Assembly: GCA_934168275.1 (NCBI GenBank) | Contig: CAKPNA010000001.1 | Coordinates: forward strand, 62,001-126,000 | DNA: 64,000 bases | Reading direction: 5' to 3' | Source: an uncultured Bacilli bacterium | GTDB lineage: Bacteria; Bacillota_I; Bacilli_A; RF39; UBA660 | Part shown: positions 8,802 through 18,433 of the stretch, in pieces | Numbering within the stretch: position 1 is the stretch's first letter | Layout of the letters: every line of letters begins with the position of its first letter | Position numbers and translations under genes: made by a program | The notes under the pieces: generated by a model | What the model saw: only the letters and a program-made list of their open reading frames with translations | Database searches by the model: none | What the model was told of the DNA's origin: nothing

Positions 8802-9514
8802 TTTCTCGCCCTCTTTCTTAATATTAAAATATTTTTTTGATCGTCTTCTCTTGTATTTTCTATACTAGAATCAGTCATAGAAACATCCCAATCATTAGGG
8901 ATAATTTTCAATAGTGTATCCTTTGAGATTACACATTGCGTGTAAGAAAATTCTTTCACACCTTCTTCATTAGATAATCTATACACACTTTGCTCATACA
9001 AACCATCATAATATCTAAATAATTCAATTCTCTCATTGCGTTCATCACTAACTACTCGATAACTAGTATCAGGAAGTCTATCACGCCATTCCTTATTAAA
9101 TATATCTATAATTAAAATTCCGTTCTCTTTCAACAACATTTTACATCTTTCAATTGTTTTTAAGAATGACTCATAACTATCATATGAATTATATAACGAA
9201 TAGCAATAATCGTAAAAATGTGGTGGAATCCAACTATAAAAATCAGCATTGTAAAAAGTAAAATTTTTATGTTCAGAAATAAACTCAAAAGTTCCCATAT
9301 CAACACCAGATATTTTTGAGTATCCCAAATCGTGTAACCTGTTGCCAAGCCTTCCATAACCACACATTACATCCAAAATATCAACATCAAGACTTGAAAT
9401 AATTCTATGTAAAAACTTTACCTCATTATCGGTAATATTCATCATTTTTTTTGAATCAAAGTCCTTTATCATATTGATTTCAAAAAAATTTTTAGCACTT
9501 GTATATCTACTCAT
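8798..9514 (-). CDS. class I SAM-dependent methyltransferase
   Basis: A 238-residue protein with a Rossmann-type methyltransferase fold. Motif I is ILDVMCGYGRLGNRL (~residues 46-60), the acidic strand-2 residue is in ISGVDMG, motif II lies in FYNADFYSWIP, and a post-motif strand is ENGILIIDIFNKEW. It resembles small-molecule methyltransferases more than DNA or rRNA ones. It is first in the five-gene island, behind a good promoter (9536-9563) and a GGAGGAAAT ribosome site, and is coupled to the next gene through an ATGA overlap. The substrate is probably an intermediate made by the two cyclohydrolase homologues; this is inference. Confidence 0.8.
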   Translation of the reverse strand: MSRYTSAKNFFEINMIKDFDSKKMMNITDNEVKFLHRIISSLDVDILDVMCGYGRLGNRLHDLGYSKISGVDMGTFEFISEHKNFTFYNADFYSWIPPHFYDYCYSLYNSYDSYESFLKTIERCKMLLKENGILIIDIFNKEWRDRLPDTSYRVVSDERNERIELFRYYDGLYEQSVYRLSNEEGVKEFSYTQCVISKDTLLKIIPNDWDVSMTDSSIENTREDDQKNILILRKRARK

Positions 9515-9535
9515 ATTTCCTCCTTTGCCGTCTAT

Positions 9536-9563
9536 TCTATACCATAATATACCAATAAGTCAA
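9536..9563 (-). promoter_or_regulatory. promoter of the five-gene island
   Basis: TTGACT (9563-9558) and TATAGA (9541-9536) on the minus strand with a 16-base spacer, 20-30 bases before the methyltransferase start. Confidence 0.6.
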
Positions 9564-9602
9564 ACTATTTCTCAAATATTTTAAATATTATGAGTAATCA
9601 AT

Positions 9603-9708
9603 AAAAATGTTACACTTTTTTAAACAATAATTAGCAAAATTGTTACATATAATTTTTAAAATTTTTGAAGCGTATTGTAACAATAATTAATTAGTGAAAA
9701 TGTTACAT
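9603..9708. repeat. four-fold TGTTACA motif, possible operator cluster
   Basis: The core AAAATGTTACA or AAATTGTTACAT occurs three times on the plus strand (9603-9614, 9636-9648, 9697-9708). A palindromic ATTGTAACAAT at 9674-9684 gives the motif on the other strand. Spacings are about 33, 35 and 25 bases. This could be a binding array for a repressor of the island promoter, which lies about 40 bases away, or an old plasmid iteron array. No protein is assigned. Confidence 0.5.
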
Positions 9709-9811
9709 TTTTATTAAAACATCTCTTTGTCATTTAGAAGTAGTAGGAAAGGATTTTATGTTGAATGATAAAAAATAAATATAATGTTATAAAAAAGTTG
9801 TAGATAACATC

Positions 9812-9907
9812 ATGACTATAAAGAAAGTAGTGCTTGAAATAGGTTTTTCTCGGCAGCAAATATATAAACTAGCTAATTTATATAGTTTAAAAGAAAAAAA
9901 TTATTAA
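9812..9907 (+). pseudogene. 31-codon helix-turn-helix-like fragment
   Basis: A short frame reading MTIKKVVLEIGFSRQQIY.. and ending ..SLKEKNY. The stretch EIGFSRQQIYKLANLY has the spacing of a DNA-recognition helix pair, as in the N-terminus of small excisionase or MerR-like regulators. No ribosome site is convincing. It is most likely the stub of a lost regulator; a functional micro-protein cannot be excluded. Confidence 0.35.
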
Positions 9908-9923
9908 CAATAACCGTAACAAA

Positions 9924-9992
9924 TTAAACTTCAATAAAAGAATAATAAATTGATTCAAAAAATATCATTTTATTGTTTACTTCTTCTAACAT
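9924..9992 (-). pseudogene. 22-codon frame behind a strong ribosome site
   Basis: MLEEVNNKMIFFESIYYSFI then EV and stop. A strong GGAAGAGG site lies seven bases upstream and a 22-bp palindrome about 20 bases further up. The arrangement operator-ribosome site-start, followed by an early stop, suggests the 5' remnant of a regulated gene. It could instead be a genuine small peptide. Confidence 0.35.
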
Positions 9993-10010
9993 ATTACAAC
10001 CTCTTCCAAA

Positions 10011-10032
10011 TTAGTCAGACGCGTCTGACTAA
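10011..10032. promoter_or_regulatory. perfect 22-bp palindrome, TetR-operator-like
   Basis: Two 11-base arms, TTAGTCAGACG and its exact complement, with no spacer. TetR-family operators often have the form AGAC-NN-GTCT, and the core AGACGCGTCT fits. No TetR gene is in the window. The G+C-rich core stands out against very AT-rich surroundings. Confidence 0.55.
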
Positions 10033-10171
10033 TTCAAATAAATATTTAAAATCATAATTACCTCCCTCTAATATTAATATTCCGGATTAAATAGTCATTT
10101 TACTTTAAAAATATTTAACTTTTTTTATTTTTTGTTTATCCACATTATCTAATGCCTACTATATACTAGCC

Positions 10172-10179
10172 CATACACT
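10172..10179 (+). promoter_or_regulatory. sigma-E-like -10 box of the cotJ operon
   Basis: CATACACT matches the sporulation sigma-E -10 pattern CATACANT and lies 40 bases before the cotJA-JB start. The -35 element is not obvious. This call relies on the sporulation role of the genes behind it. Confidence 0.4.
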
Positions 10180-10218
10180 AATTAATTAAAAACATAATAT
10201 ATATCAGGTGATAAAAAA

Positions 10219-10680
10219 ATGAATAGTTATGATTATAAATATGATGATTATATGAATTCAAATTATATGACTGGTATTAATAATATGATGATGGATAATA
10301 ATTTTACTAATACTTTTATGACTCCTAGTTATGCACTTGCTAGTACTAAAGAAGGTTTTATAAAAGGTAATATGTTTAATAATCTATATCAAGGATATAA
10401 AAACTATACTCCGGTAATGCCTAAAGCAAATAGTCAAAGAGAAATGTTATTAAATAAGTTATTAGAATACAAATTTGCCATGATTGATTTAGGACTTTAT
10501 CTAGATGTTAATCCTAATGATACTAGTTTAATTAATTTATATAATGAATATTTACAAGAAGAAAAAAAATTATGTATGCAGTATGAAAAAAGTTATGGCC
10601 CATTAACTCTAGATAGTATGAATTTAGGTCAAAATAACTGGATATGGGATAATGGTCCTTGGCCTTGGGAGGTAAAATAA
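10219..10680 (+). CDS. cotJB: fused spore coat protein CotJA-CotJB
   Basis: 153 residues. The N-terminal ~70 residues are Met/Asn/Tyr-rich and contain a CotJA-like segment (PSYALASTKEGFIKGNMFNN). Residues ~70-153 are a complete CotJB domain (REMLLNKLLEYKFAMIDLGL.., ..YEKSYGPLTLDS, NWIWDNGPWPWE). In Bacillus and Clostridium these are two genes; here they form one frame. They are components of the inner spore coat made in the mother cell. The ribosome site is AGGTGAT. cotJC follows after one base. Confidence 0.85.
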   Translation: MNSYDYKYDDYMNSNYMTGINNMMMDNNFTNTFMTPSYALASTKEGFIKGNMFNNLYQGYKNYTPVMPKANSQREMLLNKLLEYKFAMIDLGLYLDVNPNDTSLINLYNEYLQEEKKLCMQYEKSYGPLTLDSMNLGQNNWIWDNGPWPWEVK

Positions 10681-10681
10681 A

Positions 10682-11248
10682 ATGTGGAAATATGTTAAAA
10701 CTTTAGAGTACCCAATTAATATTAAAAGAAAAGATTTACGTATGGCTAAGTTTTTAATTACTCAATATGGAGGTGCTAATGGTGAATTAGCTGCAGCATT
10801 TAGATATTTAAATCAGAGATATACAATGCCTGATGATAAAGGTAAAGCCTTACTTACGGATATTGGCACAGAAGAACTTGCTCATGTTGAAATGATTTCC
10901 GCTATGGTTTATCAACTTATGAAAGGTGCTACTTTAAAAGAATTAAAAGAAGCCGGTTTAGATACAAACTATGCTGAACATGGAAGAAGTCTATATCCAA
11001 CAGATGCTAATGGCGTACCATTCACTGTTGCTTACTTTGCTTCAACCGGTGATCCTGTCGCAGATTTATCTGAAGATATGGCAGCTGAACAAAAAGCTCG
11101 TGCTGTCTATGAAAACTTAATAGATCTTACTGATGACCCTGATGTTATCGGACCACTACTATTCTTAAGGCAGCGTGAAGTCGTTCATTTTGATAGATTT
11201 AGACAGTTATACGAAGAATATAAAAAAAATTACTCCAAAAAAATATAG
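10682..11248 (+). CDS. cotJC: spore coat protein CotJC (manganese catalase family)
   Basis: 188 residues, ferritin-like four-helix fold of the manganese catalase family. The metal-binding helices contain NGELAAAFRYLNQRY, GTEELAHVEMI (ExxH), AAEQKARAVYENL and RQREVVHFDRF. It is a structural and probably peroxide-scavenging protein of the spore coat. Its start lies just behind the cotJA-JB stop, with the ribosome site GGGAGG inside that gene's end, so the two are translated together. A terminator follows at once. Confidence 0.95.
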   Translation: MWKYVKTLEYPINIKRKDLRMAKFLITQYGGANGELAAAFRYLNQRYTMPDDKGKALLTDIGTEELAHVEMISAMVYQLMKGATLKELKEAGLDTNYAEHGRSLYPTDANGVPFTVAYFASTGDPVADLSEDMAAEQKARAVYENLIDLTDDPDVIGPLLFLRQREVVHFDRFRQLYEEYKKNYSKKI

Positions 11249-11270
11249 TTAGCTTTTAACTATATTTTTT
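11241..11270. terminator. bidirectional terminator between cotJC and yunB
   Basis: An 11-bp stem, AAATATAGTTA / TAACTATATTT, with a 5-base loop and T runs on both strands. It overlaps the last bases of cotJC. Confidence 0.8.
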
Positions 11271-12018
11271 AATTACTCCTAACCGTATTAGAATTCGTAG
11301 TAAATTCTCCTAAATAGTAATTAGGTACTACTCCTTGAATTATCTTTAATGACAAAGGTATTTTATTTGATATAGTAATTCTTTCAGTAATAAATGGTAA
11401 ATTAACTATCATCGATACTTCTACATAAACATCTACTTCGACTAAAGCATTATTAATACCATAACTAGATACAGTTGTTGATATGTTGCTGACTACGTCT
11501 CCTATCATCTTATATCTTACTGGTATTTTAGCGCCCAAATTGCTTAAGAAGATATTATTAGTTATTAAACCTACCGGTATTTCATAAATTACTCCCTTTT
11601 TTAACTTATCTTTATCATAATATACCGGTAAATCCATACTGTCTATTTTGCCTTCTTCAACTAATGATAACTTTTTCTGAATATTATCTGTAATATTATT
11701 AAGAATTGTTAAAACATTATTAGAGTCATAAGTAATTAGTTGAATCTCATCATTATTATTCTTCGTAATATCCATCAAGTCATCAATATTAATCTTCTTT
11801 TTATCATCTTCATTTACCGCCGAATTAATTATAATAGTAATAAACTTTCTAACTTCAGCTTCACCATATACTAAAGCATTATCATTAATAGCATTTGAAA
11901 AATATTTAATAATATAATAAGTACTAATTAAAGATAAAATTATAATAATGAATATTAAAACTAGATAATTACTTAGTTTTCTTTTTTTATGATATTTTAA
12001 ATATACTCTATCTCTCAT
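11269..12018 (-). CDS. yunB: sporulation protein YunB family
   Basis: 249 residues with one N-terminal membrane helix (YLVLIFIIIILSLISTYYII) after a basic start, then an extracytoplasmic domain. Family landmarks are KKGVIYEIPVGLIT, LGAKIPVRYKMIGDV, SYGINNALVEVDVYVEV and the end PLSLKIIQGVVPNYY. In B. subtilis YunB is a sigma-E-dependent sporulation protein needed for efficient spore formation; its biochemistry is unknown. The ATG at 12018 has no clear Shine-Dalgarno sequence and lies eight bases behind a hairpin, so initiation may be unusual. Confidence 0.88.
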   Translation of the reverse strand: MRDRVYLKYHKKRKLSNYLVLIFIIIILSLISTYYIIKYFSNAINDNALVYGEAEVRKFITIIINSAVNEDDKKKINIDDLMDITKNNNDEIQLITYDSNNVLTILNNITDNIQKKLSLVEEGKIDSMDLPVYYDKDKLKKGVIYEIPVGLITNNIFLSNLGAKIPVRYKMIGDVVSNISTTVSSYGINNALVEVDVYVEVSMIVNLPFITERITISNKIPLSLKIIQGVVPNYYLGEFTTNSNTVRSN

Positions 12019-12025
12019 AGTAAAA

Positions 12026-12050
12026 AATATGAAATAAATTATTTCATATT
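12026..12050 (-). terminator. hairpin between the membrane-protein gene and yunB
   Basis: An 11-bp stem, AATATGAAATA / TATTTCATATT, followed on the minus strand by TTTTTT. It can end transcription of the upstream gene. Because it sits directly before the yunB start, it may also shield or limit yunB translation. Confidence 0.6.
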
Positions 12051-12689
12051 CTAACTTAAGCCATAATAAGATATTTTATATCCATTTCCATAATCTTGTA
12101 ATGAGAAGTGAACATTACGATATTTGATATTCAAAATATTACTACTTTCATAATATCCAGCACTAACTAAGTATTCAATAGTACTTCCTTCTCTGTTTAC
12201 TGATATTATATCATATTTATCAATATATGTTATATAATTACTCTTAGTACTAGAAGATAAGCAATATAATTTATTATCTTTATTAACAAAATTTACTCCT
12301 TTATCCATTAAGAAACTATCTACTAGATTATTAATAAATAATTCTTTTACATTAGCAATTAAATCCTCATTATCTTCAAACTTTAATGATTTACTATAAA
12401 TAACACTATTAGAGTCGATACATTCTTGATAATTGGTATTAATTTGGCCATTCAATTGACAAAAACTATCATTAATATCTACATCACAAAATTTAGCACT
12501 ACTATTACTAGTATTATTTAAAAATGTATATAACTTTTCATAGTATTCTTTACCTAATTCAATATATCTTTTATCATCAGCTATTTTATCTTTATATGTT
12601 ACATCATAAAGTAATTTACCAACTACTCCACATAAGACAAAGACTAATGCTAAAGTAAAGATTAATAACCATTGTTTTTTCTTACTCAT
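12051..12689 (-). CDS. uncharacterised membrane-anchored extracytoplasmic protein
   Basis: 212 residues with a basic N-terminus (MSKKKQW) and one hydrophobic helix (LLIFTLALVFVLCGVVGKLL), then a soluble outer domain. Four cysteines (FCDVDINDSFC, YQEC, LYCL) could form disulfides. The C-terminal part alternates strands (STIEYLVSAGYY, LNIKYRNVHFSLQDY, GYKISYYGLS), like a small beta-domain. No family recognised. It lies eight bases after asnB and in front of yunB. The role is unknown; secretion and anchoring are inferred. Confidence 0.65.
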   Translation of the reverse strand: MSKKKQWLLIFTLALVFVLCGVVGKLLYDVTYKDKIADDKRYIELGKEYYEKLYTFLNNTSNSSAKFCDVDINDSFCQLNGQINTNYQECIDSNSVIYSKSLKFEDNEDLIANVKELFINNLVDSFLMDKGVNFVNKDNKLYCLSSSTKSNYITYIDKYDIISVNREGSTIEYLVSAGYYESSNILNIKYRNVHFSLQDYGNGYKISYYGLS

Positions 12690-12697
12690 TATTTCAC

Positions 12698-14518
12698 CTA
12701 CCTAACTATAAAGTATTCGTTGTACCAAACTAAGAATGTATATACTGTCCATATTTTTCTACTGTTGTCTTTTTTACCTTTTTTATGTTCATCTAATAAT
12801 TTAATAACATACTTAGTGTTAAAGAATTCTTCACCTTTAGATATTGTATCTTTTACTTTATTATAGATATCATCTTCTTTTAACCACTCACGTAATGGTA
12901 CTGGAAAACCTAATTTCTTTTTGTTAGCTACTTTATCCTCTAATGTTTCTTTAGCTACTTGTCTAAATAAGTACTTAGTCTCACCATTACATATTTTATA
13001 TTTAGTTGGAATACTACTAGCATAATCTATTAATTTACGGTCTAAGAATGGTACTCTAACTTCTAGTGAATTAGCCATACTCATCTTATCAGCTTTTAAT
13101 AGTATATCCCCTATTAACCAAAAATTAAAATCTATATATTGCATCTTACTAACTTCATCTTTATCTTTTACTTTATCATAATATGGTTTAGTAATATCTT
13201 TATATATCATCTTACCTCTTTTATAACTTAATACTTTATTTATCTCATCATTATCATAAATAAAAGCATTACCAACATATCTATCTTCTAACTTTTTACC
13301 ACGTCTTACTATGAAATTAAAGCCACGATGTCCACGTAATGGATAAGCTATAATTCCTAAAGTTTTTCTAATAAAGTAAGGTATTTTATAGTACCAACTA
13401 ACTGTATATGGTTCAGCATATATATTATATCCACCAAATATTTCATCAGCACCTTCTCCTGATAAAGCAACTTTAACATGCTGACTAGCTAAATTAGCTA
13501 CAAAATATAACATTATAGCGGAAGGATCAGCTAAAGGTTCATCCATATAATACTGTATTAAAGGAAACTTTTCAAAATATTCTTCTTTAGTAATTTCTTT
13601 GCTCTCATTCTTAACATTAATCTTCTTCGATAAGTCTTTAGCATAATCTATTTCACTATACTTTTTATTGGCATATCCGACAGTAAATGTCTTATCAACA
13701 TTACTTAAAGTAGCTATTAATGAAGAATCTACTCCACTAGATAAGAATGATCCAACTTCTACATCACTAATCTTATGATGACTAATAGAATCATCTAACT
13801 CTTTCTTAATACCTTTCTCCCATTCTTCAAAACTTCTCTCATCATTACTTTCTAATTTTACTTCATAATATTTTACTATATCTAATTCTCCATCTTTATA
13901 AGTAAAATAATGACCTGGTCTTAACTTATATACATCTTTAAAGAATGTATCTTCTCCAACACTATATTGAAAAGTTAAATACTTCTCTAGCATATCTCTA
14001 TTTAATTCTTTCTTAAAATTAGGATGAGCTAAGAAACTCTTTATCTCTGAAGAAAACATAAACTCACTATCTGTCTTATAATAATATAATGGTTTTATTC
14101 CATAAAAGTCTCTTGCTCCTATTACGATATCTTTTTCTATATCATATATAATAAAGGCAAACATCCCTCTTAACTTATTTACTAACTTATCAATACCATA
14201 TTCTTCATATCCATGAATAAGTACTTCAGTATCAGTATTAGTAGAAAAGATATGTCCCTTTTTTTCTAAATCTTTTCTTATATCTTGATAATTATATATC
14301 TCTCCATTAAAAACTATTACTTTATCTTTATTCTCATTATATATAGGTTGGCTTCCAGTATTCAAATCTATTATTGAAAGTCTTCTAAAACCTAATGATA
14401 CTTTATCACTTATATAATATCCATCTGAATCTGGGCCACGATGTTCTATTAACTTAGCCATCTTTTTTATTGTATCTTTATTTTTCGTTTTTCCTACGAA
14501 TCCTACAAATCCACACAT
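12698..14518 (-). CDS. asnB: asparagine synthetase (glutamine-hydrolysing)
   Basis: 606 residues. It starts MCGFVGFVG, so Cys2 is the nucleophile of the N-terminal glutaminase domain (RHRGPDSDG-type motif EHRGPDSDGYYI, FNGEIYNYQDI). The C-terminal synthetase domain has the pyrophosphatase loop SSGVDSSLIA (~residue 255) and ALSGEGADEIFGGY. It makes asparagine from aspartate, ATP and glutamine. It belongs to the family also used for cell-wall amidation (AsnB/LtsA), so that role is possible. The promoter is at 14547-14575. Confidence 0.95.
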   Translation of the reverse strand: MCGFVGFVGKTKNKDTIKKMAKLIEHRGPDSDGYYISDKVSLGFRRLSIIDLNTGSQPIYNENKDKVIVFNGEIYNYQDIRKDLEKKGHIFSTNTDTEVLIHGYEEYGIDKLVNKLRGMFAFIIYDIEKDIVIGARDFYGIKPLYYYKTDSEFMFSSEIKSFLAHPNFKKELNRDMLEKYLTFQYSVGEDTFFKDVYKLRPGHYFTYKDGELDIVKYYEVKLESNDERSFEEWEKGIKKELDDSISHHKISDVEVGSFLSSGVDSSLIATLSNVDKTFTVGYANKKYSEIDYAKDLSKKINVKNESKEITKEEYFEKFPLIQYYMDEPLADPSAIMLYFVANLASQHVKVALSGEGADEIFGGYNIYAEPYTVSWYYKIPYFIRKTLGIIAYPLRGHRGFNFIVRRGKKLEDRYVGNAFIYDNDEINKVLSYKRGKMIYKDITKPYYDKVKDKDEVSKMQYIDFNFWLIGDILLKADKMSMANSLEVRVPFLDRKLIDYASSIPTKYKICNGETKYLFRQVAKETLEDKVANKKKLGFPVPLREWLKEDDIYNKVKDTISKGEEFFNTKYVIKLLDEHKKGKKDNSRKIWTVYTFLVWYNEYFIVR

Positions 14519-14546
14519 TGTAATTTCACCATACTTTCTATATAAA

Positions 14547-14575
14547 ATTATATCATGTATATACTATTTAGTAAA
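14547..14575 (-). promoter_or_regulatory. promoter of asnB
   Basis: TTTACT (14575-14570) and TATAAT (14552-14547), 17-base spacer, ~30 bases before the asnB start. Confidence 0.65.
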
Positions 14576-14598
14576 TTAAAAACACTACTAGTTTACAT

Positions 14599-14634
14599 TT
14601 AAAAAGCATCACTCTTTTAAAAGTGACACTCTTT
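14599..14634 (-). terminator. hairpin behind the rubrerythrin gene
   Basis: TCACTCTTTTAAAAGTGA-type inverted repeat followed on the minus strand by a T-run. It is weaker than the other terminators here but correctly placed at the stop codon. Confidence 0.5.
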
Positions 14635-14636
14635 AA

Positions 14637-15176
14637 TTAATAATTAGTACTTCTCATTTCAAAGTATGCTTGTGGATGATTACATGCTGGACATACTTTA
14701 GGAGCTGTCTTACCTACATGGACATAACCACAGTTTCTACATACCCATACTGTTGTATCTTCTTTATCAAATACTCTTTCATTAGCTATATTATTTAATA
14801 ACTTTAAGTATCTTTCTTCATGTTCTTTTTCAATAGCTGCTACTAATCTAAACTTATTGGCAATTTCTTTAAATCCTTCTTCTTCAGCTTCTTTAGCAAA
14901 ACTATCGTACATATCTGTCCATTCATAGTTTTCTCCTTCAGCTGCTGCTTTTAAGTTTTCTTTAGTACTTGGAACAGCACCACCATTTAATAGCTTAAAC
15001 CACATTTTAGCATGTTCTTTTTCGTTATTAGCAGTTTCTTCAAATATAGCTGCTATTTGTTCATATCCTTCTTTTTTAGCAGCACTAGCGAAATATGTAT
15101 ATTTATTTCTTGCTTGGCTTTCTCCAGCAAATGCTGTCATTAAGTTTTGATATGTTTTTGAATCTTTTAATTCCAT
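14637..15176 (-). CDS. rbr: rubrerythrin
   Basis: 179 residues. The N-terminal ferritin-like diiron domain has the paired glutamate motifs [27 protein letters not shown] and [10 protein letters not shown]. The C-terminal rubredoxin-like domain has two CxxC pairs, CRNCGY and CPACNH. It reduces hydrogen peroxide with electrons from a reductase and is typical of anaerobes. It lies 38 bases after dnaJ on the same strand, with a GGAGGTTG ribosome site, so it may receive some heat-shock read-through. Confidence 0.95.
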   Translation of the reverse strand: MELKDSKTYQNLMTAFAGESQARNKYTYFASAAKKEGYEQIAAIFEETANNEKEHAKMWFKLLNGGAVPSTKENLKAAAEGENYEWTDMYDSFAKEAEEEGFKEIANKFRLVAAIEKEHEERYLKLLNNIANERVFDKEDTTVWVCRNCGYVHVGKTAPKVCPACNHPQAYFEMRSTNY

Positions 15177-15214
15177 TATTTACAACCTCCATTTAAATTA
15201 TACTTGATTAAAGT

Positions 15215-16342
15215 CTATTTGTCATTATCTTTTAAGAATTTTTTATATTTCTTTATAACTGTTGAATTATCTAGTTCAGTATTTGCTAATGACTCAAATA
15301 AACTCTTTTGTTCTTTAGTAAGTTTTTCAGGCATTATTACTTTAACAACAGCGTACATATCGCCTTTTCTCTTTGTATTTACATTTTCTATACCTTTACC
15401 ACGTAATCTTAACTTATCTAATGATTGCGTTCCACTTGGTATAGTTAATTCAACATTACCATATATTGTTGGTACTTCTTTAGTACATCCTAATACGGCT
15501 TCCGTTATTGTAAGTGGTAAATCTATATAAATATCATCTTCATTTCTCTTATAGAAATCATGATCTTTAACAGTAAACTCTAAATATAAGTCCCCATTTC
15601 TACCACCATTCTCACCGGCTTCACCTTTACCAGTTAATCTTAATCTATTACCATTATCAATGCCAGCGGGTACGGTTACTGTAATAGTCTTATTCTTTCT
15701 AATCTTTCCTTTACCATTACAGTCAGGACATTTCTTTTCAAATATATTACCTGTCCCGTGACATTCCGGACAAGTTGTCTTAGTTAAGAAACTACCAAAC
15801 ATAGTTCTTTGTTCACTAGAAATTGTTCCACTACCACGACATTCTGGACATGTTTTAGAATTAAATCCACCTTCACCATGACAATTAGGGCAATTATCTA
15901 CTGTATCTAAATTAATATCTTTTTCACAACCATGAACTGCTTCATCAAAGCTAATTGTCATTCGATATAGGACATCATTACCTTTTCTCGGACCATTTGC
16001 ACTTCTTCTAGAATTAGATGAGAAACCAAAACCACCTAGAATATCATCAAATATATCCCCCATATCACCGAAGTCAAAACCATCAAAACCTTGGAATCCA
16101 CCGGCACCGCCACCATTATTTTGGAAGGCACTATGACCAAATTGATCATATTTCTTCCTCTTATCGGGATCAGATAATACGGCATACGCTTCTTGGACTT
16201 CTTTAAACTTCTCTGCAGCATTTTCTTCTTTTGAAACATCCGGATGATATTTCTTAGCAAGTTTTCTAAAAGCCGATTTTATTTCTGCATCAGTAGCTGT
16301 CTTTGATACTCCTAAAACCTCATAATAATCTCTTTTATTCAT
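15215..16342 (-). CDS. dnaJ: chaperone protein DnaJ
   Basis: 375 residues, a type I DnaJ with all four parts: J domain with HPD (KKYHPDVS), glycine-phenylalanine linker ([18 protein letters not shown]), zinc finger with four CxxCxGxG repeats ([32 protein letters not shown]), and the C-terminal substrate domains. It hands unfolded proteins to DnaK and stimulates its ATPase. It is the last classical gene of the hrcA-grpE-dnaK-dnaJ operon, 51 bases after dnaK. Confidence 0.98.
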   Translation of the reverse strand: MNKRDYYEVLGVSKTATDAEIKSAFRKLAKKYHPDVSKEENAAEKFKEVQEAYAVLSDPDKRKKYDQFGHSAFQNNGGGAGGFQGFDGFDFGDMGDIFDDILGGFGFSSNSRRSANGPRKGNDVLYRMTISFDEAVHGCEKDINLDTVDNCPNCHGEGGFNSKTCPECRGSGTISSEQRTMFGSFLTKTTCPECHGTGNIFEKKCPDCNGKGKIRKNKTITVTVPAGIDNGNRLRLTGKGEAGENGGRNGDLYLEFTVKDHDFYKRNEDDIYIDLPLTITEAVLGCTKEVPTIYGNVELTIPSGTQSLDKLRLRGKGIENVNTKRKGDMYAVVKVIMPEKLTKEQKSLFESLANTELDNSTVIKKYKKFLKDNDK

Positions 16343-16393
16343 CTTTACACCTTTCTAATAAAGTAGTAGTTCTAGTTTCCTAGAACTACATTT

Positions 16394-18220
<1,827 letters not shown>

Positions 18221-18433
18221 TTATTCACCTTTCTCTTTATATTTAACATCTATTACTCTTTCATCATTATCTTTGCTGTTCTTTTTATTTTTTATTAATT
18301 TAGTATATATGTAATAAGCAAGTACTGCTACTAAGATAATAGGAAGAAGCCATATTGCTACTCTAACTATTATCACAGATACAAGTATTGCTATAAAGAT
18401 ATATAATATTTCCTTAACGGTATCTTTATTCAT
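18221..18433 (-). CDS. small membrane protein inside the heat-shock operon
   Basis: 70 residues. One or two closely spaced hydrophobic helices span ILYIFIAILVSVIIVRVAIW and LPIILVAVLAYYIYTKLI; a lysine-rich charged tail follows. Its ATG lies within the grpE end (8-base overlap) and it stops three bases before dnaK, so it is translated as part of the operon. This gene is not in the standard hrcA-grpE-dnaK-dnaJ arrangement. Function unknown; a role in membrane stress or in tethering the chaperone is only a guess. Confidence 0.7.
   Translation of the reverse strand: MNKDTVKEILYIFIAILVSVIIVRVAIWLLPIILVAVLAYYIYTKLIKNKKNSKDNDERVIDVKYKEKGE

Larger units (their letters stand above)
9515..10218. other. 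long non-coding gap with repeated TGTTACA motifs and decayed gene remnants
   Basis: About 700 bases without a full-length gene. It holds four copies of the heptamer TGTTACA or its complement (9608-9614, 9641-9647, 9676-9682 as TGTAACA, 9701-9707), a perfect 22-bp palindrome (10011-10032), and two tiny frames (9812-9907 plus, 9924-9992 minus). It separates the minus-strand island from the plus-strand cotJ genes and looks like scar tissue from past insertion and loss. The cotJ promoter lies at its right end. Confidence 0.6.

Noticed and set aside
9515..10218. Attachment site or insertion sequence ends
   Set aside because: No target duplications, inverted terminal repeats of suitable length, transposase or integrase were found.
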